Assembly (NCBI GenBank): GCA_020975725.1
Contig: QXJR01000009.1
Span: forward strand, 186,001-250,000
Direction: 5' to 3'
DNA from: Picocystis sp. L7
Taxonomy: Eukaryota; Chlorophyta; Picocystophyceae; Picocystales; Picocystaceae
DNA: 64,000 nt
Below the pieces are notes generated by a model. The model searched no databases. It saw only the letters and a list, made by a program, of their open reading frames with translations, and had not been told where the DNA came from. How positions within the stretch are numbered: position 1 is the stretch's first letter; the number at the start of each line of letters is the position of its first letter. Made by a program: the position numbers and the translations under genes. Of this stretch, positions 49,608 to 59,652 are shown in pieces.

Positions 49608-49635
49608 GTTGTACCGGCCCCGGGGCCGGTACAAC
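49608..49635. repeat. 28-nt perfect palindrome in the Harbinger left subterminal region
   Basis: Halves GTTGTACCGGCCCC and GGGGCCGGTACAAC are exact reverse complements with no spacer. It lies 180 bp inside the element and may be a subterminal protein-binding site. Confidence 0.75.
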
Positions 49636-49989
49636 TGACCTCCACGGGGGGGAGTCCCGTTCGAAAAATGGAACCCTTCAAAGAGTGATTTTGTTGGGGA
49701 GGGGCAGTGGCCAGGGACCACGTTGCGTCGAGGAAGCCCGCGTCGAATCGACCTCGGGCATCGCGGGCATCCCGGGCAGGTTCGTGCCCTTTGCGGGGCG
49801 TGATTGATGGAGATAAACAATACTAGGTTCGGAAGACAGTATGGGGTTCCGAACTACACGCTTCGCTGAGGAAGCAGGCATCGACGGGTTGTGTGTATTT
49901 GAGAGGGCGGGCCGAACACTGCACGAGCGCGGCCGACGATTGATTTCGAAAGGTGGTGCGACAGTCCGTCTACAGACAAACGCGTCACC

Positions 49990-51512
49990 ATGACAGGAAG
50001 CGAGGTCGCCTCCCCTTGCTTCTATCGTCTCAGAGGCAGAATGCATCTGAAAATCAACACGTCCGAGGTCGTCGCTTCGCTCGAATGTCGATGCGAAAGT
50101 GTGGATGCGACGACGCTCCGGTGCGACTGCTGCCAGCGCGACTTCCACCTGCCATGCGACGAACAAGCGTATCGAACGTTCAAGGTGGACGGGACAGGCG
50201 AAGAAGACGCCGTTCCTTCCGATGTTTCTTTGACGCAAGTGGGCCGGATTCCACGGTACTTCGAAGAAGTCGTGTGTGCCAACTCGCCGTCCAGGCCAAC
50301 ATGCTTCCCATGCAGGCATCCGGAAACTATACGGTAAGTTCGACGTGCTGATCAATTGTCGTCCAACTTCGTTTCCGAGGGGAATATGCATTAACGACGA
50401 GATCTCGCATGTGATTCGTCGCCAATCGAAGGGTCGAATTTCCCAGGACCGAGACACAACGTCCACTACTACAGAAGCCTCCAAGGGGAGTGGCGCTAAG
50501 CCTGCGAGCTATATGGGATGCAGAGTGCACGTCCATGTTCATTCACGTCCGCGGGATTGAGTTGGCCTCCGAATTCGACGTGTCGAAGGGCAAGTACATC
50601 GAGACTGGATGGCAGAAGGTGCGACAAGCGATGGCTACAAGGCTTGGTGCGACTGCACCATGGTTCGTGGTTGGTGGTGATGCGTTTGCCACGTTTTGCA
50701 ACGACCACGGAGTGAACGAAGCTGCGTATCTCGAGGATGTTTTCAGGACGAAGGCATCTGAAAAATGGAAGCATCTGCAAGACAAGTTTAAAGAGAAGAA
50801 AAGAAGGACAGTCACTTTCATTGACGACGACGGGAAAGTCGTCAAGAAGAAGGCCAATTGCACCGGCGAGCAACAGCTTGATCCCATAGATTGGCCTTTC
50901 TTCGACTTAATGCAGCAGGCCATGCTACGTCGACCATCGGTTTGTCCACCTCGTGCCACCATATTGCAGAGTACAGCGGGACTCATCGATCAACCTGCCT
51001 ACGTCCCCGTCGATGTCCCCCAAGGGAACAGCATGGACAACCGTAGCGGCTTGCATGAATCTCAAAAGGAGAATAATCCACCTCCTGAACTGAACACACC
51101 AAGCAAGAAGAAGAGGTCAGCCCGTCAAGACGAAGCAAACAGCCCACCACGACACGACCTCCCACAAAGAAAGGGCAGAAGGCCAAGCAATGCTGACCGG
51201 AGGCACACGGATATCATGTATGCCATGCAAGAGCACACTACGGCAACGAGTGAAAGCTTCAGAGATGTAACGACGTGTATTACAACTCTGCAACAGCAGC
51301 TTCAGGTTGGGGACATGGAAGCCCAGGTTCTCGACCGTGCTCTGAAGATCCAGACCAACTGGGAAGAACGATACACCTTTCTCGTTTCTCAGAAGATCCC
51401 ACCCCCCGACATCATCAGCCAAATAGGGCAGAAACCAACTGCGGAAGAAGCTGTCCAACAGGTACTCAACCTGCAAGAAGTATTACGAAAGACTTGTCAG
51501 TTCAGTAATTAA
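49990..51512 (+). CDS. Harbinger-associated DNA-binding-type protein (two exons, second boundary uncertain)
   Basis: Exon 1, 49990-50333, encodes MTGSEVASPCFYRLRGRMHL... with a Cys/His cluster LECRCESVDATTLRCDCCQR followed by DFHLPC, and ends at a strong CG/GTAAGT donor. Exon 2 starts at about 50486-50501 (two acceptors keep phase) and runs to 51512. It contains a compact helical block WQKVRQAMATRLGATAPWF ... EDVFRTKASEKWKHLQDKFK that resembles the Myb/SANT-like or MADF-type partner of PIF/Harbinger transposases, then a Ser/Pro/Lys-rich linker and a C-terminal helix. In other Harbingers this partner brings the transposase to the nucleus and the ends. Assignment is by position and weak pattern; the N-terminal zinc-like cluster is unusual. 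Confidence 0.6.
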
Positions 51513-51561
51513 AACTGCAAACCTACATGCCATATAGTACGACCAGCCTTACCTCATCAAT

Positions 51562-53043
51562 TCATCTATTCCTCTCTCTTCGAGCTCTTCGTCCCTGCTG
51601 AGAAACAAACATGGTCAGTCCCTGCCTAATGACAACCGCAGACTCCGTACCTATGTCCTCCACGTCATCCTCTCCTCCACAGTGCGCTTGACTGACCCCT
51701 TCCAATTCATCTACCCCTGCAGCCCATTCAACTATGAAGCTGTCCCTCTCCATACCAAGGAAGTTATGCAATACCATTGCTGCCATGATCGACTGTGCAC
51801 CCATTTTCCAAGATGTCTTGTGCTTCTGCAGCAGAAGTCGGAACCTGCCCTTCAACCTCCCAAAAGAGTGCTCCACACATACCCGTGCAGAACTGTGCTG
51901 CCAGTTGAACTGCCTCTCTGGCCCCGTACCTGATCCATTGTCACGTTTATATGGGGTCATCTGCCAAGTTTCCAAGCCAAAAGCTGAATCTGCGAGAACC
52001 AGAGGAGGGACCCAGACTGTGGCAACCTCACCATCAATATCCTTGTACTCCACTTTCCTATATAGCTCGGTCATCTCAGTGAGTAGCCCATTCTATCAAC
52101 AATGGTGAAGACAGTGAGCAATCAAGCACGATCACACAGTCAGTCGTCATGAACTCCAAGCTAGGCACCCACTTGCACGCCGTACCTGCAGCAAAGTTGT
52201 AAACTCCATCTCCTTCAACACGCCCCCATCTGCAGATGCCCCAGCCCATCCACACAATACTGCACGGAACTGTCCTTTGCCATCCACATACGCCATATTA
52301 TTTAAGGAGTAAAACCCCTTGTAGCAGATAAAATCTTGTAGTCCTTCATATTGATCTGCGAGTTCCACCGGTACGTGGCAGCCATCCACAGCAAGGCATG
52401 CATTGGGGAATCCCCTTTGAGCAAAGCAATCAATGCAAGCCTTGACATCATCAACAGTTAATGGAGGGCAAATAAAGTGCCTCTCCAACTTCACAATGGC
52501 TTGGATCCCACGTGCATAGCATTTGTGGGCAGTAGAGATTCCAATCGCGAATGTCTGGCTCAACTCCAAAAAACTAGTGCCATGCGCCAACCTCAGTATG
52601 GTGAGGCACAAAGTTCTGCAGGGGGACATGAAATCGCCTCTTGCATAAGGTGAAGGCATCAAGTCGGACTCCACGTAGCCCAACAGCTTTGCGAAACTGG
52701 CCCGTGTCATACGCATGAGGCGTTTAAACGTTTCGTCGGTCGTCCTGTCATCGAACAACTCGCTGAAGTTGTTCTGTCTCCTATCCCTTTTCCAACATTC
52801 CCGCTCCCCCTCCATTCGCACCGCATTGGGCAAGACGAGCACATGTGAGGCTGCGTTTGCAACCTGAGCACAAGCAAGCAATCTCGCCGTCATGCGCGTG
52901 ATACGTTCGTTCCTTGCTCGTTTCGCCTCTCGTCTCTCCTCTTCCTCATGCTGCTCCCTTCGTTCCCTCGCTGCGACCCAGGTTCGAAAGGCCTTTTCCA
53001 CGTCGATCGAGGGAGGTCTTCTCCAAAACGCAAGCCAATCCAT
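51562..53043 (-). CDS. PIF/Harbinger DDE transposase, complement(join(51562..52092,52186..53043))
   Basis: Two exons. Exon 1 (53043-52186) starts MDWLAFWRRPPSIDVEKAFR and ends MEFTTLLQ at a GTACGG donor. Exon 2 begins after GATAG at 52092 (or after GAG at 52074; both keep phase). The HARBI1-like core is LCLTILRLAHGTSFLELSQT, FAIGISTAHKCYARGIQAIV, CLAVDGCHVPVELADQYEGL (first Asp), FYSLNNMAYVDGKGQFRAV, PPLVLADSAFGLETWQMTPY (second Asp), ARVCVEHSFGRLKGRFRLLL (Glu) and MAAMVLHNF. The catalytic triad is therefore complete and no break is seen in about 460 codons. Confidence 0.88.
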
Positions 53044-53130
53044 GTCGGAATTGCGCGCGATGAACAACCATCCACGTTCCTAGGGTTATGCTTCGAGCCT
53101 GTACGGGTAGAGTTCCGTGCGAATCAGTAG

Positions 53131-53140
53131 CGAATATTCG
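53131..53140. promoter_or_regulatory. CGAATATTCG copy inside the Harbinger element
   Basis: Exact match to the host promoter palindrome, 88 bp upstream of the transposase start on the minus strand. Confidence 0.45.
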
Positions 53141-53342
53141 AAGCACGAATCAAGTTCGTCCCGTCCCCCGAAATAGCCTGTGAATGCGCAGGCAACCTGC
53201 CCGACTTGCCCGACTTGCCCGAAATCGAGCCTGTGAACAGGGCTCAGGGAAACAACCAGGGACACAGGCACGAAACCCGGGGTCCCACGTGGCAGGTGGA
53301 GACGGACAACCGGGAATCCCCACCCAGGGCCCGACCCGGGGA

Positions 53343-53352
53343 CGAATATTCG
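53343..53352. promoter_or_regulatory. CGAATATTCG palindrome upstream of XPA
   Basis: Exact copy, 84 bp before the XPA start codon, in the short spacer left by the Harbinger insertion. Confidence 0.55.
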
Positions 53353-53435
53353 GGGGAACATTCGTCGATTCGGAAGGGGTGGCCCCCTCCCCATGGTCGA
53401 GGGAGGGGATTGGGCAGGACGTGGAGCGAGCGCTG

Positions 53436-53966
53436 ATGGAGACGTCCACGTCCAACTGCGAAGGATGCGGATCGCTGTCCGTGATCCGGAACTTCCAGGA
53501 GGTGTACGGGGTGGGAGTGTGCACCTTGTGTCGGAAGGAACCGAAGTACAAGCTGCTCACCCGCACCGAAGCCAAGGCGAAGTACCTGCTCCAGGACGAA
53601 GACCTCAAGCCACTAGGACGCATCGAAAAACCACATCCGAATAAGATGTATCCCAGACCCATGCAGCTCTACCTGCACAAACAGGTCGAAAGGGTCGCGT
53701 GGATTAAGCACGGGGGGGAAGAAGGGATCGAAACGGCCAAGCAGAAGCAAATGGACCGAAGGATCGAGAAGAGCACGGCCAAACGCAAGAGTGTGCAGAA
53801 ACAGATGCAAAAGCAGAAGAAAGTCAAACAAACGATCCAGGAACAGATCGAGCAGGAGAAGGAACACGAGCACGAGTTCGGAGAGGAGGCGTACGACGAA
53901 GCGGAAGACGTGTATCGAAAGACGTGCATGACCTGTGGGCTGAAGACAGAATACGAGAAGCTTTGA
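53436..53966 (+). CDS. XPA: XPA/Rad14-like DNA damage recognition protein
   Basis: 176 residues. XPA binds damaged DNA and RPA in nucleotide excision repair. The zinc finger is METSTSNCEGCGSLSV ... VYGVGVCTLCRKEPKYK (CxxC...CxxC), followed by the DNA-binding block LLTRTEAKAKYLLQDEDLKP, MQLYLHKQVERVAWIKHGG and a long basic helix (KQMDRRIEKSTAKRKSVQKQ). The end HEHEFGEEAYDEAEDVYRKT plus CMTCGLKTEYEKL is a strong XPA-family match (YRKTC.xCG...YEK). It lacks the N-terminal region that binds RPA32 and ERCC1 in animals. An upstream exon cannot be excluded, but the ATG at 53436 opens right at the finger. Confidence 0.92.
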   Translation: METSTSNCEGCGSLSVIRNFQEVYGVGVCTLCRKEPKYKLLTRTEAKAKYLLQDEDLKPLGRIEKPHPNKMYPRPMQLYLHKQVERVAWIKHGGEEGIETAKQKQMDRRIEKSTAKRKSVQKQMQKQKKVKQTIQEQIEQEKEHEHEFGEEAYDEAEDVYRKTCMTCGLKTEYEKL

Positions 53967-54567
53967 AGCGGGGGACGTGGATGTAGCGCGTGAATTCTGT
54001 TCAGAAGGATCTCCCGAAGGACGCACGAGGTCGGTTTCGACGCCAAGGCGTCTTGGAAGAAGCAGGCTTGGAATCGACGAATGGGAAGGAACGCATGGAC
54101 ACGACCTTGAAACGCGCGTCCCCCGCACCGACGATCGAACTCGCGAACCTTCGTCCACTGCGTTGGACATCGCGTCTTCCTGGTTCCTCGACGATCGTCG
54201 ACTCCTTTCGGAAGCGCAGAAGATGCGGATCGAGGCGCAGGATGGCGTCCTTGACATCTTCCCGATCGGTTGTGTCGATCCTCGCGCTCTGTGTCGCCTG
54301 TTGACGAGGCAGGCGTCGCGCCGAGCGACGGCCTGACGCTTCGTCGTCGGCTCGGTTCGTGCACGCAGTCCATGCCATGCACCGTGCCATTCGCACCGCG
54401 CATCTCCTGTATCTATCTTCCTCCTTCGTCCAGGAATCTGCACGTGACGGACGCGTTCGAAGGAGGCGCAGCTCGCACCGCCAAGGACACCGCGGGAGCT
54501 CCTGCGACGCGCACCACCACCTTCGCAGTGGGGATTCGTCGACACGTGCGTTCGGAATCGAGGGAAG
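53967..54567. other. Spacer between XPA and DUF3326 gene
   Basis: About 600 bp, GC-rich and TCG/CGA-rich. Frames stay open on both strands because of composition; none shows a family. It may contain a 5' exon or UTR of the DUF3326 gene. Confidence 0.4.
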
Positions 54568-55875
54568 ATGCGCGTCTCCGCTCGGACGCACAGGCGTCGC
54601 ACGAGGTGTTCGAGCGCGTTTCGATGCTTCTCTGCGTCCAGGTTCGCGCCGGCAAGGCCGTACACCGCGGTGTTGATCGTGCCGACCGGCGTGGGCGCGG
54701 CCATCGGCGGATACGCGGGCGATGCGCTGCCGGTGGCTCGCGCAATGGGCGGATTGGTGGATCGATTGGTGACCCATCCCAACGTGTTGAACGGAGCCAT
54801 GATGTATTGGCCCATGGACAACGCCTGGTACGTCGAAGGACACGCACTCGACCGATTCGCAGCAGGCGAGTGCGGACTGCGAGCCGTGCACCAAAACCGG
54901 ATCGGCATCGTCATCGACCGAGCCGTCGAACACGAGCTCAAAGTGCGACACCTGCAGGTGGCCGATGCAGCACAAGCCACGCTGGGATTGGACGTGGCAG
55001 GTTACATGGTCACGGAGCAGTATCTCGGGGTCGCGCTCGAAAAGACCGAAACGGGAGCGTCCACAGGAACCTTGAGCAATCCAGACACGCTTCTGAAAGC
55101 AGCAGACATCCTGGTGAACTCCTACGGGTGCGAAGCCATTGCAGTCGTTGCGCGATTCCCAGATGAAGACCTGGAAGAACTGGAGAACTACCGAGATGGA
55201 GTGGGCGTGGATGCACTGGCTGGAGTGGAAGCTGTGATCAGCCATTACATCGTGAGCAATCTTGGTGTACCTTGCGCGCACGCGCCTGCGCTGCCACCCT
55301 TGCCCTTGGAGGTTGGCTTGTCCCCACGCTCGGCAGCGGAAGAGTTGGGATACACATTCTTGCCCTGCGTGTTGGCTGGTCTATCAAGAGCACCGCAGCT
55401 GGTTCCACGAAACGTGGAGACTCGCTCCAATCGCAGCAGGCTGCTGAAAGGAATGCGGCCTGGTCAGGGATTTTCCAAGAGGGAGCTGCTCAATTTCAAG
55501 AGCGGCTCCCATTCCTCGAGCGGCCCTGAAGAGGATGAATCTGCGGCACCTTGGAGGGTTCCACAGTCAGCCAGTGAAATCTGGGCGAGTGACGTGGATG
55601 CAGTGATCGTGCCAGAGACTGCTTGTGGATCGCCAGCGGTACTGTGCCTTGGAAAGAGAGAATCAGAAGGCAACCGACCTCTCCTAATCACCGTAAAGGA
55701 GAACACCACTGTGATGGATGTGCGGGCCGCAGATCTTGACCTTGAGTCTTTGCAAGTGTCCAATTACATGGAAGCTCTAGGAGCCATTGCCGCGCACAAG
55801 TCAGGCGTGGCTCCTGCTTCTCTCCTGCGTGACAGCAGCAGGAGAACAAAGGAGCTTCACTATCCTCCCGAATAA
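54568..55875 (+). CDS. DUF3326 family protein, probably plastid
   Basis: 435 residues. DUF3326 is a domain best known from cyanobacteria and photosynthetic eukaryotes; its biochemical role is not established. The core begins YTAVLIVPTGVGAAIGGYAG, followed by LVTHPNVLNGAMMYWPMDNA, WYVEGHALDRFAAGECGL, NRIGIVIDRAVE, LVNSYGCEAIAVVARFPDED, VEAVISHYIVSNLGVPCAHA and the C-terminal NTTVMDVRAADLDLESLQVS / NYMEALGAIAAHKSGV. The first 32 residues (MRVSARTHRRRTRCSSAFRC...) are Arg/Ser-rich without acids, as in a transit peptide. The stop codon is part of an AATAAA (55871-55876), so the 3'UTR is probably very short or another signal is used. Confidence 0.85.
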   Translation: MRVSARTHRRRTRCSSAFRCFSASRFAPARPYTAVLIVPTGVGAAIGGYAGDALPVARAMGGLVDRLVTHPNVLNGAMMYWPMDNAWYVEGHALDRFAAGECGLRAVHQNRIGIVIDRAVEHELKVRHLQVADAAQATLGLDVAGYMVTEQYLGVALEKTETGASTGTLSNPDTLLKAADILVNSYGCEAIAVVARFPDEDLEELENYRDGVGVDALAGVEAVISHYIVSNLGVPCAHAPALPPLPLEVGLSPRSAAEELGYTFLPCVLAGLSRAPQLVPRNVETRSNRSRLLKGMRPGQGFSKRELLNFKSGSHSSSGPEEDESAAPWRVPQSASEIWASDVDAVIVPETACGSPAVLCLGKRESEGNRPLLITVKENTTVMDVRAADLDLESLQVSNYMEALGAIAAHKSGVAPASLLRDSSRRTKELHYPPE

Positions 55876-57775
55876 AAGTCACGCCTAGAACGACAACGGG
55901 TCTGCCCCCACAGCAATCATCCTGGGGGGATTGGGATGCACCTTCCGAGCGGATCCGACCTGTTTGTTTCCTTCACCTTGCTTGGCTCCATGGTGTGGCT
56001 CTGTCTCCTGCCCTTGCATCGAATCCCATGGTGGTCCCCTCCTAATACCCTCCTTTCCAATGAGTTGTGTGCATCTGAAATGGGACGTGTACCTGTCCAC
56101 CATGGTCCCTTGAAGGGGCCATGATGGAGTTGCGATACAGGTATGGTCCCTGTCCGATGTTACAGCACTGGCACTGCCTGGTCCTTGGGATTGGTGTGGC
56201 ATCTGAGAGTGACGCGGGATTCGTTCAGAAGGGTCTACTTGTGCAACTGATACACCAACGCCTTGGTCGCTTTTTTGTGTTCCGAGGAAGGGCTCGCCGT
56301 TTCCAATCGTTCCTTGACCGCCGCGGGGTAGACCCTACCTTTGGTCCATCACGTCAATCACATCACGTGGTGGTTTCCGAGGTTGGTCAAGTATTTGATG
56401 GCACCCGATGAGTAGAGATTGCTATTGCCTGCAGATCGCTTGCGCGTGTTGACCATGGCGTAGAGATCCGGGTGTCTTTCGTGGAACGTGATGATCTCCA
56501 CGGGCGATTAGTACATTCCGTTCACGCCCAACAGCGATTGGCAAAGTAGCATTCGATCGAAAACGTTTGGAACGTTTGCGTTGCCCCGATCGCATGTATG
56601 TGTGCCATGAAAGATTTCTCGAAGCAAGAGCTTCAAACACATGCGGGCCAAATGCATGCGTTTGGACTACGCGATGACACGGTTATGAACTGCCCGTTTG
56701 ACGTTTTCTTTGGACCGACCATTCCCTCACACGTGCCTGCCCAACGCACACTTCATGACGGTTTGTTGCACGATCTTCCAATCTGCGATTTCTCGGATGC
56801 AATCCGGACGTTCGTGCTGTTTCCTGACCAGTGCTTACGAGACGTTGTGAGGTCCATGTGAAAGACCGTCTCCTATCTCTCAAGGATATTGTTTGCGTCT
56901 CCAGCATGCATCGCATGCACAAACTTTGCCTCAAGAAGGCGGGTAGGTGCTTTCTTCGCACGGATCGAAAGGCGCCTTCCGTGTCTTGAAAGGCATAGGA
57001 ATGCCTCTTCACGATTGAGAACACTCCTTTGATAGGGTTGAACCATGAGGAGTATCATGGTGTGAACATAAATGTCAACCCTCTTTCCGTAGCGATTGGG
57101 TGTGCAAGTTTTGAGCGATGAAACTTGACATTGTGGAGTGAAACCGTACCCTTGTCCAATTCCAAGTGATTCAGCAACGAGCAAAACGACTCTGTGCCGC
57201 ACAAACACTGTTTTTCTTCGTGTTAGAGGATATGGTCGAGCGATACGACCATGAGAGACGACATGTGGGTCGTGGCCGGGCATTTTCTCCATATTGAGAG
57301 TTTCTTTTCCACTGGAGCACACCCCCTCGTACCTGTTCCGTTTTTTTCCGAAGGTGGGTCGGTTATGTACAAGAAGGGTCATCCTCTTGCTACCAACGCA
57401 TCAAGATTTTTCATGAACATTTCAGTCGCGTAGAGATGGTTTGATGGGCTCGAAAATGTTTGGATTCGTTCTTTTTCCAACCTATCTTCTTGATGGCTCC
57501 TCGAACGACCGCATGGGAAACAAGAGTTCCAAACGTCAGATGGATCAAAATTCGTATCTTTCGAATGGACAGGAACGGTTCTCTTGATACAAGACTACGC
57601 ACCGTCTTGCTTATTGCATCGCACACGGATGCAAAAAACCGCGCCTACAGTTATCTTTGTGGGTTGTGATACCAACAATGCGCGGTGGAAGAACTTACGC
57701 ACAAGGGCCGCTTTTCGAATGCTTGTAGCCAGGGAATACATACGTTTAGTACTCATCCTTCTATCGACTGGATAC
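55876..57775. other. Large spacer, AT-richer than the neighbourhood
   Basis: About 1.9 kb. From about 56100 the composition drifts toward that of the KDZ interior, with many short frames. The largest believable one is a 169-codon ATG frame on the minus strand, 57382-56873, with no family resemblance. Possibly a decayed mobile element; no ends recognised. Confidence 0.4.
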
Positions 57776-59596
57776 ATGTCTATCAAGTCTATGAGTGACA
57801 TGCCAGAGTGTCCCATGATTCGGTTGAAGGAGGTTAAGTTCGTCGAACCGGGTACAACCGAGTTAACCTGTCATCTCTTTGAGCCCGTGGGGATCGATTT
57901 CAAAGCTCATTCGAAACTATCCCGAGGCGGCATGCGACAGGCGTTGCTGTCACAGTTCTTCTCCGACAGGGAACTGAAACAACATGGGGAGGAAGTGCAC
58001 AAGAAAAGGAAACGATGTGATCCTGGAGGAGGACAAGCATCAATGCGTCCGAACACGCCTGAACCAAAGCCGACGGGGAAAGAGAAGCTCCGAACGGACT
58101 CACCAGAGGTCGTTCCTGCGACGCCGGAAGTGGATGCAAGTGGAATTGAGGAAATCCTAGACGATGGCATAGGCTCTAGAGACAAAGAAATGGATCAAGT
58201 GCATGTGAATACGTCGGTTCCATCCGACTACGAGCGCATGAGAGAGGAAAGGATTCGCAAAAACTTGGCACAGATGGAAGAACTTGGACTTTTCAAAATT
58301 TCCAGCACGATTTCCCAGAAGTGCGACCCCCCCAAGCCCTCAATAAGACCGAACAAGAGACAATTCAAGGCCGCAACACCACTTCGTAGAAGTTCAAGGG
58401 TGAACCGCTCCAAAAACGAAGCAATGGGTTCGGACAGGCAGGAGGCGAACGTGCGAAACGAAGTCCATGTTGAAGAAGACCCTTGTCTCAGCTTTTTGGA
58501 TTCAAGCATTAAAAAGTACATATGCCAGACAGGTGATCCTTGCAACCATATAGAAGAGCATCCTGCCGAAGGGGCAGAGATTACTGGATACACACGATCG
58601 CCTCAAGCGTGCTCCTTGGCCCATCGCGTTTACAGTGTAGACGATCTACCTTTAAGGAGCCTCCTGGCCGTGGGAGGCCACCAAGGCCACACAGCCATCT
58701 ATTCCACCCACCAGAAGGGATCGAAAAGGGCAACCGGAGAGCTATCAGAGCCCCTTCTCTCGTTCAGGTCTCACCGGGGTTGGGTGTCAGACGTCCAGTT
58801 CACGAGCGTGCAGCCAGATTCCTCAACCTTGCTACTGACAAGTTCAAACGATGCTTGCTTAAAACTTTGGGACCTCAATCAAAGTGCAGGGATAAATGGC
58901 CAGCACGTTCCCAGGGAATTGCTTACTTGCGATACGCTGCATACAGGTGGGATTTTTTCCATGCATGAGCTTGATCAAAATGTATTGACGGCCTCAAAAG
59001 ACTCCACCTGTGTCCTCTCGCACGTTTCAAAGGATGGGAGGCTCGATTCGCTTGCCAAGTTTGACAATCTACACGCCGGCGTCATCAAGTGCGTCAGGTG
59101 GAAAGATCGATCCATCTTTGGGACGGCAGGAAAGGACGGGCGAGTCTGCCTGGTAGACAGGCGATCTAAGGATGGCAGTGTGCAGACCATTGAGAACGTC
59201 CACGATTTTGACGTCAACATAATTGAATGGGACAGGCACAGCGGTAACTTCTTTCTCACTGCTAGCTTTGATCAGTTCATTCATCTTCGAGACGTGAGGG
59301 CTCCTCATGCACCTGTCTACAGTTTCACTGGACACATGCGTCTTGATTCACATCGTTGCAGGTCAATTTATCAACCTATCTTTGTGAACAATGGAAATGC
59401 GGTGGTCGTTTCTGGAGAAAAGTCTGAAAGCTTGACACTTTACAGCACAAGGGATGGAACAATAATCAGTCGAGGACATATTGGGTTTGATGCTCTTACT
59501 CTGTACTCCAATGGCAGGCCAGGGTCTACTTTGTATGCCACTTCTAGGCATGAGATTCAGCTCTTCCAGCCACAGTTTGGTTCGACGTCCTTGTAG
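57776..59596 (+). CDS. WDR76: WDR76-like WD40 repeat protein (start uncertain)
   Basis: The frame is open from before 57600. I take the ATG at 57776 (an ATG at 57932, MRQALLSQFFSDRELKQ, is as likely). The N-terminal third is polar with basic clusters. Residues about 140-170 hold SDYERMREERIRKNLAQMEE, the YERxRxxNIxxN helix typical of the WDR76 group, then an RRSSRVNRSKN basic patch. The C-terminal half is a WD40 propeller: GGHQGHTAIYSTHQ, HRGWVSDVQFTS, LLLTSSNDACLKLWDLNQSA, VLTASKDSTCVLSHV, GVIKCVRWKDRSIFGTAGKD, WDRHSGNFFLTASFDQFIHL. Relatives bind nucleosomes/DNA-damage sites and CUL4-DDB1 ligases. A DDB2-like identity is the alternative. Convergent with the Rab gene (56 bp). Confidence 0.75.
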   Translation: MSIKSMSDMPECPMIRLKEVKFVEPGTTELTCHLFEPVGIDFKAHSKLSRGGMRQALLSQFFSDRELKQHGEEVHKKRKRCDPGGGQASMRPNTPEPKPTGKEKLRTDSPEVVPATPEVDASGIEEILDDGIGSRDKEMDQVHVNTSVPSDYERMREERIRKNLAQMEELGLFKISSTISQKCDPPKPSIRPNKRQFKAATPLRRSSRVNRSKNEAMGSDRQEANVRNEVHVEEDPCLSFLDSSIKKYICQTGDPCNHIEEHPAEGAEITGYTRSPQACSLAHRVYSVDDLPLRSLLAVGGHQGHTAIYSTHQKGSKRATGELSEPLLSFRSHRGWVSDVQFTSVQPDSSTLLLTSSNDACLKLWDLNQSAGINGQHVPRELLTCDTLHTGGIFSMHELDQNVLTASKDSTCVLSHVSKDGRLDSLAKFDNLHAGVIKCVRWKDRSIFGTAGKDGRVCLVDRRSKDGSVQTIENVHDFDVNIIEWDRHSGNFFLTASFDQFIHLRDVRAPHAPVYSFTGHMRLDSHRCRSIYQPIFVNNGNAVVVSGEKSESLTLYSTRDGTIISRGHIGFDALTLYSNGRPGSTLYATSRHEIQLFQPQFGSTSL

Positions 59597-59652
59597 ATTC
59601 AAGGATGGTGCAAAGCATACGTTTGTTTATTCATCGAGGTTGTTCACTGGCT

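Larger units (their letters stand above)
49428..53249. mobile_element. 3.8-kb PIF/Harbinger transposon
   Basis: Terminal inverted repeats 49428-49494 and 53191-53249 (CCC[A/T]GAGCC..GTTCACAGGCTCGAT, then a 9-bp TCGGGCAAG tandem, then GGTTGCC). They differ by one 9-bp unit and a few bases. Inside are the two genes typical of the superfamily: a DDE transposase on the minus strand and a DNA-binding-type partner on the plus strand. The last two are convergent around 51.5 kb. No clean 3-bp TWA duplication is seen; instead an 11-bp word CCAGGGACACA abuts the left end (49417-49427) and recurs 6 bp beyond the right end (53256-53266). Both genes look intact, so it may be active or recently active. Confidence 0.85.

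Noticed and set aside
54001-55281. 426-codon minus-strand frame opposite DUF3326
   Set aside because: Antisense shadow of the DUF3326 coding region plus GC-rich spacer; no domain.
56873-57382. 169-codon minus-strand ATG frame in the AT-rich spacer
   Set aside because: No recognisable domain, no poly(A) or splice context; too weak to list as a gene.
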